Part shown: positions 45,991 through 57,930 of the stretch, piece by piece
Position numbering within the stretch: the first letter of the stretch is position 1
How the letters are laid out: the number at the start of each line of letters is the position of its first letter
NCBI GenBank assembly: GCA_027924585.1
Contig: BSBM01000904.1
Location: 18,559,501-18,623,500 of the forward strand
Source: Larix kaempferi
Lineage: Eukaryota; Streptophyta; Pinopsida; Pinales; Pinaceae
Direction: 5' to 3'
Length of the DNA: 64,000 nt
Notes under the pieces: generated by a model
The model's database searches: none
What the model was told of the DNA's origin: nothing
What the model saw: the letters and a program-made list of their open reading frames with translations, nothing else
Program-made: the position numbers and the translations under genes

Positions 45991-46529
45991 GTGGAAGACA
46001 TCACACTTCAGCTTCGACCTTTGCCCCACTACCCTCCACTTCAAAGACGGCAGTGACACGGTCACTTTCCACCTTAGGATTAGCCTCAACACATCCACAT
46101 ACTGCGTCAAGAGGAAGTGTGCCAGTGGTAACCTTTTCTCATAAAAGGGGTAGAGGGAATCTTTGATTCCTTCGTGCTTGTAGTATCTAGATGCCTCGTG
46201 ATGATTCATATCATGAGATACATTTATTTTTGTTTTGATGTGATTTTGTATCATACTGTCAAGACTTATGACTCGGGAGTTAGGATAGATATCACATTTC
46301 AATATCGATGTTTGATGTACCACTTGACATGATTTTATACATCTTATATATTAATTTTCTTTTCATATTTATGTAGCAACGTGTTTGCTTGCTTGATGTT
46401 GTTGTTGCATTAGATGTTTAAAAAATTGAAAAAAATGATTACTTTTGTATTTTTTAAAGTTTCCTGATAATGTTCGAGATTTTCCCCGATATTGTTGATA
46501 AGTTAGATTCTAGACCATCACCAATAAAT

Positions 46530-48485
46530 TCACCAAGAAGATAAATGTAACATTGCTCTTTACCAAATCCCTCGTCTGAATTTTCATCAGTGACATCTTT
46601 TAGGGCTCCAATGGATTTATTCTGATCAAGGATAAAATGAGCCTTTTTACTGTTATTTCGATGTCCAACCTTAGGTGACTTTGCATAGGTGGGAGGTATC
46701 TATTTGATCTCAACCTTTGGTGGTGTCACTTCATGATAAAATTCAGGCTTGGGTGTGGCTTTAAATGTCAAAAATTTCAAAATTGTTGACCTTAGCCTCT
46801 TGCTTCTTTGTAGCATCCCCCTCACCCAATCCGACCATCAGGAGGGGACGCTAGCTAAACTTAGGCTCTCAAATTTCGCCCCAATTCCATAATACGAATT
46901 TCAACAAATAAAATGTGTGCAAAAACTTAAATAAACATGCACAGCGGAATTAAAATCTATCCACACACATCTAGCATGCAAATACACAAGCATAAACATT
47001 ACAAGCATGAAATAAAAGCATTACATAATCAAATGCATAAGAATACTTGTCTTTATCCAACGCAGATCCAAGCAATTGACTGTGTAAGAGTGATTTTCCA
47101 CCCAACCATAGGCACTCCGTCCAGTATATACTCTTTCTTCTCGGAGGCCACCCCTAAGTTGGGATATGAGGCCACTAGGGCGAAGGAAACACCTATAGGC
47201 TTCTATCTCTCAGCCCACAACCCATCCTGCAATCTATGCTTAGCCAAATGCTCATACAGAGCTCTACAGGGGTCTCACTCATCCCTCACATCCTTGGCTT
47301 CCACAATACATGCCCCACACAACACCCTTCTAGCTTAGGCATCTCCTTCACCGATCCACGGTTCTCTTGGGCGATCCATCTTGCTGGGTGCTTCCAATGT
47401 GTGCATAGAAAAAGTCAAATCTGATATGTGCTACTATAGAACTACATGTAGCCTTAATTCGTGGCTTCTCAAGCACCTACAAGCAGCATAACTCAATGGG
47501 TAAGGGTTCCTAGCTTGCCCAACCTCTCTGCTCACCTACAACCATCATTTTTCCCTTCCAAATTTACAGCATGGTCTCCAAATTCGAATTTTTGGGTTAG
47601 GGACAGTCTGGTATGCTCATGGATAGCAATGGAGAGCTCTTCCTAGTGTAGATCTGCATGCAAGAATGAGGGTTGACTCCAAGGGATATGGGAAAATGGT
47701 GAAAAGACAACTGACATAACTTCTTACAGTAGAAGAAAGGACTCTTGGCAGCTGCAGACCAACTTCTGTTATGACATAACTATCACAAAAGTGCAGTCAG
47801 TCCCATGCTTCAATAACTACATGAGGTGACTTTTCCCACCAACCACACACATGCATTAATGATTGGAAAATGGTCAAAAAGGAGATAATTGCTTATTCTC
47901 ATCACATGACAGAATTTTGGGTGAGTTCTAAAGTTGACATCGGGCAGCAAGGATTTAGTCACCCGTGGACCCCCTTTCCTCTTCCCCTCTGGTGGAATCA
48001 TAGCCCCCTTGGTTCTCTTTACATAACCATGGTTGGACCATTTTATTATTTATGCACATAATATTTACATATATTCCAAATCAGCATAAAATCCAATCAA
48101 ACAGTCCAAATAAAATATATACATCATACATGCCTAGCCATTCACTAGTCGGGCCTTGGCCTTGAGCTCTGCACTAGGAATTCACACTAGCATATTTACA
48201 TCATTTACATAATATAATTGAATATATTTAAAGGGTCAAATTAGGGGTATTACATCCTTGTACTCACAATTGGTTCTTTTCCAACTCCTTTGCGTGGACC
48301 TTTTCCTCTAACTTTGAGTAGAAAACTTTTGGTTCTCTCTGCTCAGTCATCACATCTAAAACTGAAGCTAACACTAGAGGCACCATTGTTTGATCCCTGT
48401 TTCCAAGGTTGGGTTGGAGTTGCAGTTGAGAAGCCAACAGAACAGGTGTCTTCCTCTTCAACATTCTTTGAATCTTTGTATGGGA
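46530..48485 (-). pseudogene. WVD2-LIKE (KLEEK/TPX2 family) pseudogene, split by a solo LTR
   Basis: WVD2-LIKE proteins bind and bundle plant cortical microtubules. On the minus strand 48485-48255 reads D-S-K-N-V-E-E-E-D-T-C-S-V, a linker, FRCDD, a stop, A-E-R-T-K, then after a one-base shift FYSKLEEKVHAKELEKNQL, the KLEEK block that defines the family. Beyond the solo LTR, 46808-46530 continues KKQEAKVNNFE, then LTFKATPKPEFYHEVTPPKV, E-I-K, a stop, and YAKSPKVGHRNNSKK. The two parts join without an intron, so a processed (retro-) copy is likely, but I cannot exclude that the parent lacks introns here. Stops and shifts show it is not functional. Confidence 0.82.
46809..48254. mobile_element. 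Solo LTR (1446 bp) in the WVD2-LIKE pseudogene
   Basis: The insert begins TGTAGCATCCCCC and ends GGGGTATTACA, so it has TG...CA ends and a short inverted tip in which TGTA/TACA is exact. It is flanked by TTCTT (46804-46808) and TCCTT (48255-48259), a 5-bp duplication with one change. It separates two adjoining parts of one protein-coding sequence. It has no coding region, which fits a solo LTR, probably of a Ty3/gypsy element. The family and orientation are uncertain. Confidence 0.7.
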
Positions 48486-48489
48486 ACCT

Positions 48490-49540
48490 TTATGTTTTGA
48501 TCATACACCTTCAAGCTCATAGAAATCTTGATGAGGGACATGCCATAGAAAGTCAATATTTTGTATGCCTATGGATGAATACTGATGGGGACTACAATCT
48601 GTCTTTTCTTGAGCACAACCATGTGGTCATTCAATGCTATAACATTTATTTGCCTTATCCTGGGATTGGAGGAGGAGCTAATGTCTACAATAACCATATC
48701 ACTATTGTCTTGTTTGTCTAGGCTGGAGTGGGGATATTGTTACTTAGTTAACAAGGCAACCACCCTATTTAGAAAATAATTTCAGAGGAGTTTCGCTGTC
48801 AATATCATGATCAGACATCACCATCGAAGAGTTCTCCAATTTGTGAAATCCGCATCCCTTGCAAATGAGAATGTGAAAATCCAAATCTGATTTCTAGGAA
48901 TCTGCTTGTAAGCGTCATGTTAAGTTGTTAACTCTATACATCTACAGTGGTTGAATGATTCATCCGAGGTGATTGCTAATACAGCTCCACTGTTATCAGG
49001 TTCGTTAACCATTATTAAAGAATTGTCATTCTTGTTGTAGCAGAAGATATCACAAATCATTCTTATAGGGAGATTAGACATTTTTATAACTTTGTTCATC
49101 TCTTAGTAAAAAATTAGCACAAGATTTGAATCATCAGATTTGATAAACACCATGTAATTTCTAATACAAACTGCCTCGATGTGCTTTCCAGTGTCAAATT
49201 CCTACCTGTCACAAAATAAATTCATTTGTCTGCGATGTGCATTGATTGGAGATTGTAAGGTTTGAGATGATTTCTCTCAGATGTAGTTTTTCTCTAGCAG
49301 TGATTAGATTGTTCGATCATTCTTGGCCTTTCAGGAACAGTTGTATCCTGTGATGGATCATTAGCTCTTTCCAAATTGATACAAGGTTGAGTGATGAAAT
49401 GGAGTAGAAGTGCCTTTGCTGTAATCTTTGTAATGAACATAATATATATGAAAACAATAAATAATAATAATAATAATAAATAATAACAATAAATAAAATA
49501 ATAATAATAATTACCAAGGGTCTCAACCCTTTATGAAGAG
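48490..49540. other. Unclassified intron 5 stretch
   Basis: A plus-strand frame at 48290-48721 is partly the antisense of the WVD2-LIKE pseudogene and is not taken as a gene. The rest shows no recognised domain. A (TAA/ATAATA)n microsatellite lies at about 49455-49511. Confidence 0.4.
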
Positions 49541-50150
49541 TCACCAAGGTGCCCGTCTCAACCCTTTATGAAGATCACCAAGGTGCCCTTTAGCTAATAT
49601 TAATAGGGGCTCTCTCATAGTAATCATCTCATCTTTTTCATATATATATATATATTACTTTGTGGATTATTATACTTTGTCCTATTTACATTGATGTTTA
49701 TTTAGTAATCAAACTTTGTTCACATCAGCGGTATCAGAGCCTTTGGACCTTGTCTGAACCAGCTTTTGGCTACCCACTCCCCATTCTTTCAGAGCTTCTC
49801 TGAACTCCAGGGGTGCCCTTTAGCTAATATTAATAGGGGTTCTGTCATTGTAATCACCTCATCTTTTTCATATATATATATATATAACTTTATGGATTAT
49901 TGCACTTTGTCCTATTTACATTGGATGTTTATTTAGTAATCAAACTTTGATGTGTATATAACTTTATGGATTATTGTACTTTGTCCTATTTACATTGGAT
50001 GTTTATTTAGTAATCAAACTTTGTTCACATCAGTGGTATCAGAGCTAAGTCTGATCTAGCCTTTGGACCTTGTCTGAACCAGCTTTTGGCTACCCACTCC
50101 CCATTCTTTCAGAGCTTCTCTGAACTCCAGGTCTTTGACCACAATTGGCC
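49540..50150 (+). mobile_element. Tandemly duplicated LTR end and primer site of a further copia element
   Basis: GGTGCCCTTTAGCTAATATT begins two copies of a stretch (about 49578-49812 and 49813-50130) that ends in TTTGTTCACATCA. In the second copy TGGTATCAGAGC (50034-50045) follows and in the first CGGTATCAGAGC (49729-49740). This is the LTR end plus methionine-tRNA primer site plus leader start of a copia element, duplicated. A third partial repeat of the LTR tail lies at 49950-50030. The upstream part of the LTR is missing. Confidence 0.7.
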
Positions 50151-51216
50151 TTTGGCCATTCAAATTTCCATTAGAAAAAATAATCATTCTGCTGCAAGTT
50201 TGAAAAAAACAGGAATAAAAAAAATATTACATAAGAGAGTTGGCAAAGAATTTGAACTGTTGTAAATCTTCAGGAAAAAATAAAACAAAAAGAAAAATAA
50301 AATCCCATGCACGCATTTGATAATCTGTCAGAAATTTAGAATAAGGTGTATACGACCGAAAAAGGATAGAATTGCAGGTGCTTTTAGAGTTGTCACTCTG
50401 AACGATTATCAAATGGTACCAGCCAAGTAGCTAAAAGAATCACACAGATCCACCTTCCCGAACTTTGAAAGTGGATACCCGATCAGAGACAGACAAATTG
50501 TTATTGTGTGTGACCGATCAGAGGTCGTGGTTGTCTAGAACGCTCCTGCAAATTCTACCAGACACCATTTAAATTCACGTGTCGTGCCTATAGAACCCCT
50601 AAAATCAGAGCCGTTGTACAGGAAAATCCGAAACCATCGTACGGAAGAGGAAAAATATATATATTTAATTATTGCTGAAGGTGTTAAGTCACTATAGCAA
50701 CAGAAACAAAGTCACAAGTAGTAAGATTCTGTGGTTATAGTTGAGCACTATAGGGACACCACCACCACACAAGTAGTAAGATTCTAATACCTACAGACAA
50801 GGCATTAGAAAGTATAAACAAAGAAACCGTGAGTAGGTGAGGAATCCAAAATCAGTGTATAAAGGAAAATTGGCTATTGTCGTGTAGCCATTGTAACCAC
50901 CACCAAAGGGAAGCCACTACAAATCGAGGACACCTGGAAACGTTAAAGAAATTATCCAGTGAAAGTTAATCACTGTAAAGGGTTTCATTGGTATTGAAAG
51001 GGTTTCAAAACTATCGCTGCCCAATTACAATAACTTGTGAACAGATCATATTGCTCGGTGGAACAAAGTAGCGATTGACAAGGTTACATTTCATCTATCA
51101 ATCGTCCACTTATAGAAGAGCCGCCACCGTCGACCATAGGATAGAGTGTCGTGTGTCCCTAAATTAAAAGACGCTGACTCTTCAAAATTAAAAAGACGGT
51201 ATTATAATAATGGGTC
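50151..51216 (+). other. Possible leader of the 49.5-50.1 kb copia element
   Basis: The stretch follows the primer site without a recognised gag. GTACAGG and CGTACGG words recall the leader of old copia A, but no domain is visible. Copia-E is inserted at its end, and sequence that could continue it resumes at 57698. Confidence 0.35.
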
Positions 51217-51221
51217 TATAG
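51217..51221. repeat. Target site duplication of copia-E (TATAG), left copy
   Basis: TATAG precedes the element and is repeated at 57693-57697, an exact 5-bp duplication as made by a copia integrase. Confidence 0.88.
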
Positions 51222-51753
51222 TGTTAAGATTCAATATTCTAAGATAGATAACATCAGTATTCAATTCAATTTCACAACAATAGCATATTCAAGATCACTG
51301 AAAGAACAACATAAACACAAGAGACACAATTTATCCTGGGAAACCCTCATGGGGTAGAAAACCTAGCAAAACTTCCTCAATATAGATGATCAACAAGTAC
51401 AAAGATGTAGTCCCCAAACAAGAGCTCCTTCTCCTACTTTGCAAATCTCTCTCTCTCCTATGCGAGTTCACAAGTGAGTGTGTGTTAAATGAGGAACACA
51501 ACACCTCTATTTATACTTTACTCCACCTGACTTTTAACCCTAACTGGGCCGACTTCTCCTAGGAGAGTCTAATAACCCCTAAACACTTAACTCAGGGCCG
51601 ACCCAACTAGGGAAGTCTAATAACCCTAGTTACCACATCCCGACGGAGGAATAAACATCTCCGGATATATAATAATGTCCCGACGAAGGAATGAGACATC
51701 TCTGGATAATAAAGTACAAATAGAATATTCTTAGAAGTTACAATATTTCAACA
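51222..51753 (-). repeat. Copia-E 3' LTR
   Basis: This 532-bp LTR has its TATA box (TATAAATAG on the minus strand) at 51507-51515. It keeps the GTCGGCC module and the CTTAACA end of the family. Confidence 0.9.
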
Positions 51754-51984
51754 CTCCCCCTTAACGAGAAGGATATTCTGACAACATCTACAGGAGTAAG
51801 GAGTCATCAACAACATGATACATGATACATCTATAAATCATTGGAAGTTTTCTTCAATCATCATTAGTAACTCAAAACATCTACTGGAACATCTTCAATA
51901 TCTTCAATACTGGAAGTCTGGAACATCAATATCTTCGGTACTGAGTCTTCATCTTCTGCAGCACTCGATCACTCGATCATCTAC

Positions 51985-52325
51985 AACAACATCATCTGGA
52001 TCTCTTGATCAACAGCATCATCATCTGGATCTCCCGATCAACAACATCATCTGGAACTCTCGATCAACAGCATCATCATCTGGATCTCTCGATCAACAGC
52101 ATCATCTGGATCTCTCGATCAACAGCATCATCATCTAGATCTCCCGATCAACAGCATCATCTAGATCTCCCGATCAACAGCATCATCTGGATCTCTCGAT
52201 CAATAGCATCATCTGGATCTCTCGATCAACAGCATCATCATCTAGATCTCTCGATCAACAGCATCATCATCTGGATCTTCCGATCAACATCATCTGGATC
52301 TCTTGATCAACAACATCATAATCTG
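51985..52325 (-). repeat. Minisatellite of copia-E (27/30 bp, about 13 units)
   Basis: TCATCTGGATCTCTCGATCA and close variants recur with spacings of 27 or 30 bp. Because these are multiples of three, frames of about 110 residues (D-Q-Q-H-H-L-D-L type) run through the array; they are not genes. Confidence 0.9.
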
Positions 52326-52479
52326 CAACACACATGATCCAATTACGGGATGATCAATCCCTCTCACTTTAGGACATGAGTCCAAGGATGATAAAATCCT
52401 GATCCACTTATGGGATGATCAATCCCTATCACTTTAAGACACCATATCATGTCTAGGGACAATGCAATCCCAACTACAA

Positions 52480-52915
52480 TGCCAGTACTTTACAACCACA
52501 GAGCCAGTACTTTTTCAACTGGGGTGTGACCTAGATCAAATCTAGGATTTACAACCACAAAACCAGTACTTTTTCAACTGGGGTGTGACCTAGATCAAAT
52601 CTAGGATTTATAACCACAGAGCTAGTACTTTTTCAACTGGGGTGTGGCCTAAGTCAATTCTAGGATTTACAACCACAGAGCCAGTACTTTTTCAACTGGG
52701 GTGTGACCTGGATCAAATCTAGGATTTAGAACCACAGAGCCAGTACTTTTTCAACTGGGGTGTGACCTAGATCAAATCTAGGATTTATAACCACAGAGCC
52801 AGTACTTTTTCAACTGGGGTGTGACCTAGATCAAATCTAGGATTTATAACCACAGAACCAGTAGTTTTTCAACTGGGGTGTGACCTAGATCAAATCTAGG
52901 ATTTACAACCTATGA
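52480..52915 (-). repeat. Minisatellite of copia-E (59 bp x 7)
   Basis: GTACTTTTTCAACTGGGG recurs at 52507, 52566, 52625, 52684, 52743 and 52802, with a variant at 52861, always 59 bp apart. The units also contain GTGACCTAGATCAAATCTAG, an imperfect palindrome. Confidence 0.93.
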
Positions 52916-53040
52916 ATGATCACCTGCTGCTACACTGAGCAATCCAAGAGCGTACATTACATCATTACAGGACCTGCGAATGATCACCCGCTGCTATACT
53001 GAGCAGTCCAGGAGCGCACATTACATCATTCCAGGCTCAA
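52915..53040 (-). repeat. Pair of 60-bp repeats in copia-E
   Basis: The phrase GAATGATCACC-GCTGCTA and the following ATTACATCATT occur twice, about 60 bp apart, at the RNase H side of the 59-bp array. Confidence 0.75.
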
Positions 53041-53329
53041 CATCTTTCTCGGAGACGAGAGTCTACGGATTCCTTTAGGACATGTGTCCAAGGATGATAC
53101 AATCCACTCGTCAACTTAGAGCAAGTCTAAGGACCACTCATCGACCTCATCGTTGGTATCATCAACCTTATAGTCGGGACAGTTATCTTCATCAATGATA
53201 CAAGTATCCACATCATCGATACAAGTATCCACATCATCGACCTCATCGTCAGTACAGGCATGATACCAGTATCCACATCATCGATGCATGTATCCACGTC
53301 ATCGATACAAGTATCCACATCATCGACCA

Positions 53330-54412
53330 TATCACTCCCCCTTTCAAGGAGGGTCCTTTTTGAACTACACCAAGCTTGTCTCGGAAATACTCAAACTTTA
53401 CTCGAGACAAAGGTTTGGTCAATACATCAGCAACTTGCTCATCAGTGCTCACATACTAGAGCTTTAGAGCTCCTTTCTGACCATATCCCGTATATAGAAA
53501 TATCGGATCTCTATGTGCTTTGACTTATCATGAAACACTGGATTCTCTGTCATCTTGATACAACTCTAGTTGTCACACAGGATCATGGTGGAGTCCATCT
53601 CTAAGTCAAATAATCCTGATAACAACTTCTGAAGCCATATGGCTTCACAACTAGCAGAGCAAGCTGCTATATATTCCGCTTCAGTCGTGCTGAGAGCCAC
53701 ACTAGACTGCTTCCTGCTAAACCATGAGATCATAGCAGATCCCAGACAATTACATCCACCCGATGTGCTTTCTGTTTGAGGCACTTCCAGCCCAATTTGC
53801 ATCTGTATAACCATACAATCTGAAGTCATGATCTCCAAGATAATATAGACCAAAGTCTATCGTACCTTTTAGGTACCTCATTACATGCTTTGCAGCTATC
53901 AGGTGAACACGTCTAGGTTCAACTAGATACTGACTCAAGGTGTTCACGGCAAAGCATATGTCTGGCCTGGTATTCGTCAGATACATCAATGACCCAATAA
54001 TTTGTCTATACTGAATTACATCAACTAATTCTGACGATCAATCGGCTAACAACTTCAAGTTGGAATCCATGGGAAAGGCCATGGCTTTACATTCCAACAT
54101 ATCAAATCTTTTCAAAATTTCCACAACATACTTTCCCTGGTTGAGAAAGATTCCTTATGGGCCTTGCCATACTTCTAGACCTAGGAAGTAATGAATCAAT
54201 CCGAGATCTTTCATCTCAAATTCTGTAGCTAGCTTCTTGCTTTCCATGATCTGTTTATCATTTCCTATCAGAAATAGATCATCCACATACAGTAATATTA
54301 TGACAAGTTCATCATCCATAACCTTAAGGTAAAGTTTAGGGTTATCTTTACTTTTGGCAAAGCCCAAGCTTGTCAAGAAGCTATCAATTCTCCCTCTGTG
54401 ATTGAACATCAT
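53330..54412 (-). pseudogene. Copia-E RT end and RNase H
   Basis: On the minus strand 54412-54155 encodes RIDSFLTSLGFAKSKDNPKL and LLYVDDLFLIGND (Y-V-D-D). 53989-53750 encodes MMYLTNTRPDICFAVNTLSQ, VMRYLKGTIDFGLYYLGDHD and GYTDANWAGSAS. 53853-53566 overlaps it in another frame with SSVALSTTEAEYIAACSASC and the C-D-N end of the C-D-N-Q motif. 53452-53330 gives STDEQVADVLTKPLSRVKFE. It parallels copia-B closely but has frameshifts at about 53760 and 53560. The N-terminal half of RT is missing. Confidence 0.85.
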
Positions 54413-57136
54413 TCACACTCTACATTGAGTGATCTTTTGCATATCTATCCGTGCCATCTCCTGTCAGATGGGTCTACTGATATGAGCCTCAAGATCATTC
54501 GAACTCTATGGTGAGTTCCTTCTTGCATCCATCTAAGATAAGAATGTCATCTGTATATAGAAACCATCTTCAACCTTGCAGCAAAGGTTGAAATTCGCAT
54601 CACCCGTGGTGATCATCAAGCTCATCAAATGACTATCGGTCCTGGGTACCTGTTGAACCCGTACAGAGCTTTCTTCAATTGTGTGATTCTCTATCGAATC
54701 CTGGGAGTTTGCTTGATTCGCACTTCTTCTTCAATTACACCATTAAGAGAACGGTCTTGTCATCCATGGGTGTGTCTAGCCACTTGGAGCAAACATCTCG
54801 TCATGATCCTCTCCCTCTTTCTAAGAGATTTCTCTAGCCACGAGCCTTCTATACCACGTTTGATTTGTAAGTCTTCTTGTTGAACATCCATCACTTGTTC
54901 TTTGGAACAGGTGTTCATCATTCTTCTTTTGATCATAGTACATGATCTTTCCTACAAATGAAATGTAATTACATGATTAGTAACACTTCATAATCATCAA
55001 ATCATGTTGACATGATAACCTATTATGCATACTGATATGATTCACATAGTTATGCAACTATCTTGATCAATACTTTGGCACAACACTTTTCCATATCTTG
55101 TATGCATACAGTGGCTATCTAGATGCCTTCCTTGTCTATCAGAACATACTATCAAGAGCGTGCACAGCTCTCAGCATGTCAGCAAAGAGGTTTCATTCTA
55201 GACAAGCAACAATGGAATGTTTGTCCAACTTACCCATCATATGCATATTAGTAGTATACTGTTAAATGCTATATGAATGCTTACACTATGCATGATATAT
55301 TCTAGGAATACAAATATGAGCAATATCATTTCAAGAAGTAATTCAAATAACAACTCAAATACTTATCTTTTATGCTTGTATCGTTGCCTCCTTCTTGATC
55401 TCTATTTTCCCTTTATGATAGCATCATGGTTATATGTCTTTGAACTTCTATCCATCCTGGACCACTATGCATGCTTAAGTGTGCACTAATTTCATCATTG
55501 TGTCATCCTCAAAATCTCATACATAATCATACATTCATTAGTATAATCTCAATACTATCAAAACATTATGATTCTAAATACTTTTAAACATGTATGGTCA
55601 TGATCATTTCATACACAAGTATACTTATCTAAGATCCTAACACAAAGTAGGATTCTAACTCGATATAGGAAAACATACCTGGATTAGCATGCTTGCTAGT
55701 TATGTCTGAAACAGTATCTTCTTTGTTCTCTTCAATGATTTAGAGACCTTGTGCTAGTAACCTACATATCTCATAAGTTAAGCATAGTAGAACCAAACCA
55801 TACATACCTCGTAAGTAGAGCTTCTATGTGATCAAAGACTATGGATGAGTCTTTGTCTTCATGTCATCATGATCATATAGATTTGTCTTACTTGATGTAC
55901 CTTTCATGTTTGCAGACAACATCATCCTCATACAACACCACAAGTGCATTAGTACAATCATAAGTGTCATAACCCTAATCAATGAATGTCTTCTATCATT
56001 CACATGCATTCATACTTTTACTAAGGTGATCAGACAATCTAAAATTAATCATGATTGTACTAACCTCAATAATATGAAGACAAACATATTATGAACTTAA
56101 TCTTGAAACATATTTCAAAACATACCTGTATCTTCTCAAGTCATACCTATCGAGTAGTCTTCTCTATAAGGGTAAAACCCTAACCATCCAAGGTAGATCA
56201 ATTGTAAACATCTTATATAGGTTCATGGTGCTAGGATGATAAAATAGCAGTGCCATTTAAACCTCCTTCATTGCTGCCCTATGAGTCTCCCAACTTTGCT
56301 AGGGTTTCTTCTTACACGGAAACCCTAATTTTCAATCTCCTTCCTCCCACAACATTTTGATGGAGGATTAATATCTATGATGAATGGATTCCAAATCCAC
56401 TTTCAAGTTTCCAATGTTGCATCACGTGTCTCCAACATTGTATCAGGTCATACCATACCTAAAAACTGAAAACCCTAAGTGAGAGCTTCTTCCTCCTCTT
56501 CTTTGATTTCCTCCGTTGAGCCATTTCAGATGTGTCGTATTGTTTCTGGTGCATCTCTGAAATTTCAGATCTGCAGGTCCTGAAACTTCGGCCTGTGGTA
56601 GCCTGACCTGTCATCTTTACAACCCCACAGGTTTGAGCTTCATTGGATTCTCCATCAGAGATATATGCTCAGTTTCCCAACATGACCTGTTTAAGGGATG
56701 AAACAACATAGCGAACTTGTACAGAGTGCCATGTGTCACTTTTCAACTTCGGCCTTTGAAACTCGGACCTATGAAACTACAGTCCGTTCCCTAACTGTCA
56801 CTTTTTACGGAATTCCATTTGGATCTTCCTAGCCCGAGATATGACCTTTTTACCTAGGTCACTTGTTTAGGGCTTCATTCTGGAAGAGGCAGAAACCCTA
56901 ACTTGTATGGATCATATCTCAGAAAGTACAACGAATCTGAGGCTGAAACTCGGACACAAGGTACAGGAAAATTTCATCTTGGGCCTGTCCAAGTTTCAAA
57001 TCCTGAACCTTCGCCAAAATTGATTTATAGCGAAAGTTCCACGATGACTAGGTTTTGCTATACAAAACCCTAACTTTCAAATTGTCGCAAGTGAAACAAC
57101 TGTCGTAAGTGCCATACATTGCCTTCCTTCAGGCTA
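54413..57136 (-). other. Copia-E long leader
   Basis: The 2.7-kb stretch between primer site and RT remnant corresponds to the leaders of copia-B and copia-D. No gag or integrase motif is visible. Open frames are short and disagree between copies. Confidence 0.6.
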
Positions 57137-57148
57137 GCTCTGATACCA
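57137..57148 (-). other. Primer binding site of copia-E
   Basis: Reads TGGTATCAGAGC on the minus strand, adjoining the LTR end at 57149. Confidence 0.9.
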
Positions 57149-57692
57149 TGTTAAGATTCAATATGCTAAGATAGATAACATCAGTATTCAATTCAATTTC
57201 ACAACAATAGCATATACATGATCATTGAAAGAACAACAAGCACAGCATAAACACAAGAGACACAATTTATCCTGGGAAACCCTCATGGGGTAGAAAACCC
57301 AGCAAAACTTCCTCAATATAGATGATCAACAAGTACAAAGATGTAGTCCCCAAACAAGAGCTCCTTCTTCTCCTTTGCAGATCTCTCTCTCTCCTATGCG
57401 AGTTCACAAGTGAGTGTGTGTGTTAAATGAGGAACACAACACCTCTATTTATACTTTTACTCCACTTGACTTTTAACCCTAACTGGGCCGACTTCTCCTA
57501 GGAGAGTCTAATAACCCCTAAACACTTAACTCAAGGCCGACCCCACTAGGGAAGTCTAATAACCCTAGTTACCACATCCCGATGGAGGAATAAACATCTC
57601 TGGATATATAATAATGTCCCGACGGAGGAATGAAACATCTCCTGATACTAAAGTACAAATAGAATATTCTTAGAAGTTACAATATTTCAACA
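57149..57692 (-). repeat. Copia-E 5' LTR
   Basis: This 544-bp LTR has a TATA box at 57445-57453 (minus strand). TATAG follows at 57693-57697 as the second target copy. Confidence 0.9.
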
Positions 57693-57697
57693 TATAG

Positions 57698-57925
57698 CAC
57701 TATCAATAATTAATCTGGGAGATGATGATGTATTTGAGACTAGAGTGGAACGCTCTATCCCAAGATAGCTACTACATTATTGTACTAGGAGGTGCATTCT
57801 ACAGCCCAGTATGAGGGAGATGTGTAATGCAATGTAATATTGAGATGGCATAGGTCAACAAAAAATAAGTTGGGTAAATAAGTTAATAATTAATAATAAC
57901 AAATATGTATATATGAATGATCCCT
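57698..57925 (+). mobile_element. 3' end of an older copia element with polypurine tract
   Basis: GGTGCATTCTACAGCCCAGT and ATGAGGGAGA at 57791-57820 precede TGTGTAATGCAATG, which looks like an LTR start. The same motif recurs twice at 59041-59134. It may be the 3' end of the element whose LTR tail and primer site lie at 49.5-50.1 kb, but no pol was found between them. Confidence 0.45.
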
Positions 57926-57930
57926 CTTGG

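Larger units (their letters stand above)
51222..57692 (-). mobile_element. Copia-E retrotransposon (same family as copia-B, minus strand)
   Basis: The LTRs (57149-57692 and 51222-51753) read TGTTGAAATATTGTAACTTC...CTTAACA on the minus strand, clearly related to copia-B. The primer site TGGTATCAGAGC lies at 57148-57137 and the polypurine tract AAGGGGGAG at 51762-51754. The exact duplication TATAG flanks it, so its ends are certain. RT and RNase H remain in broken form; gag, protease and integrase were not recognised. The LTRs differ mainly by a 9-bp indel and scattered changes, suggesting a relatively recent insertion. Confidence 0.92.

Noticed and set aside
48290-48721. 143-residue plus-strand frame
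   Set aside because: Its first half is the antisense of the WVD2-LIKE pseudogene and the second half is not recognised; there is no reason to call it a gene.
51815-52337. Two frames of about 110 residues rich in D-Q-Q-H-H-L
   Set aside because: They are translations of the 27/30-bp minisatellite of copia-E.
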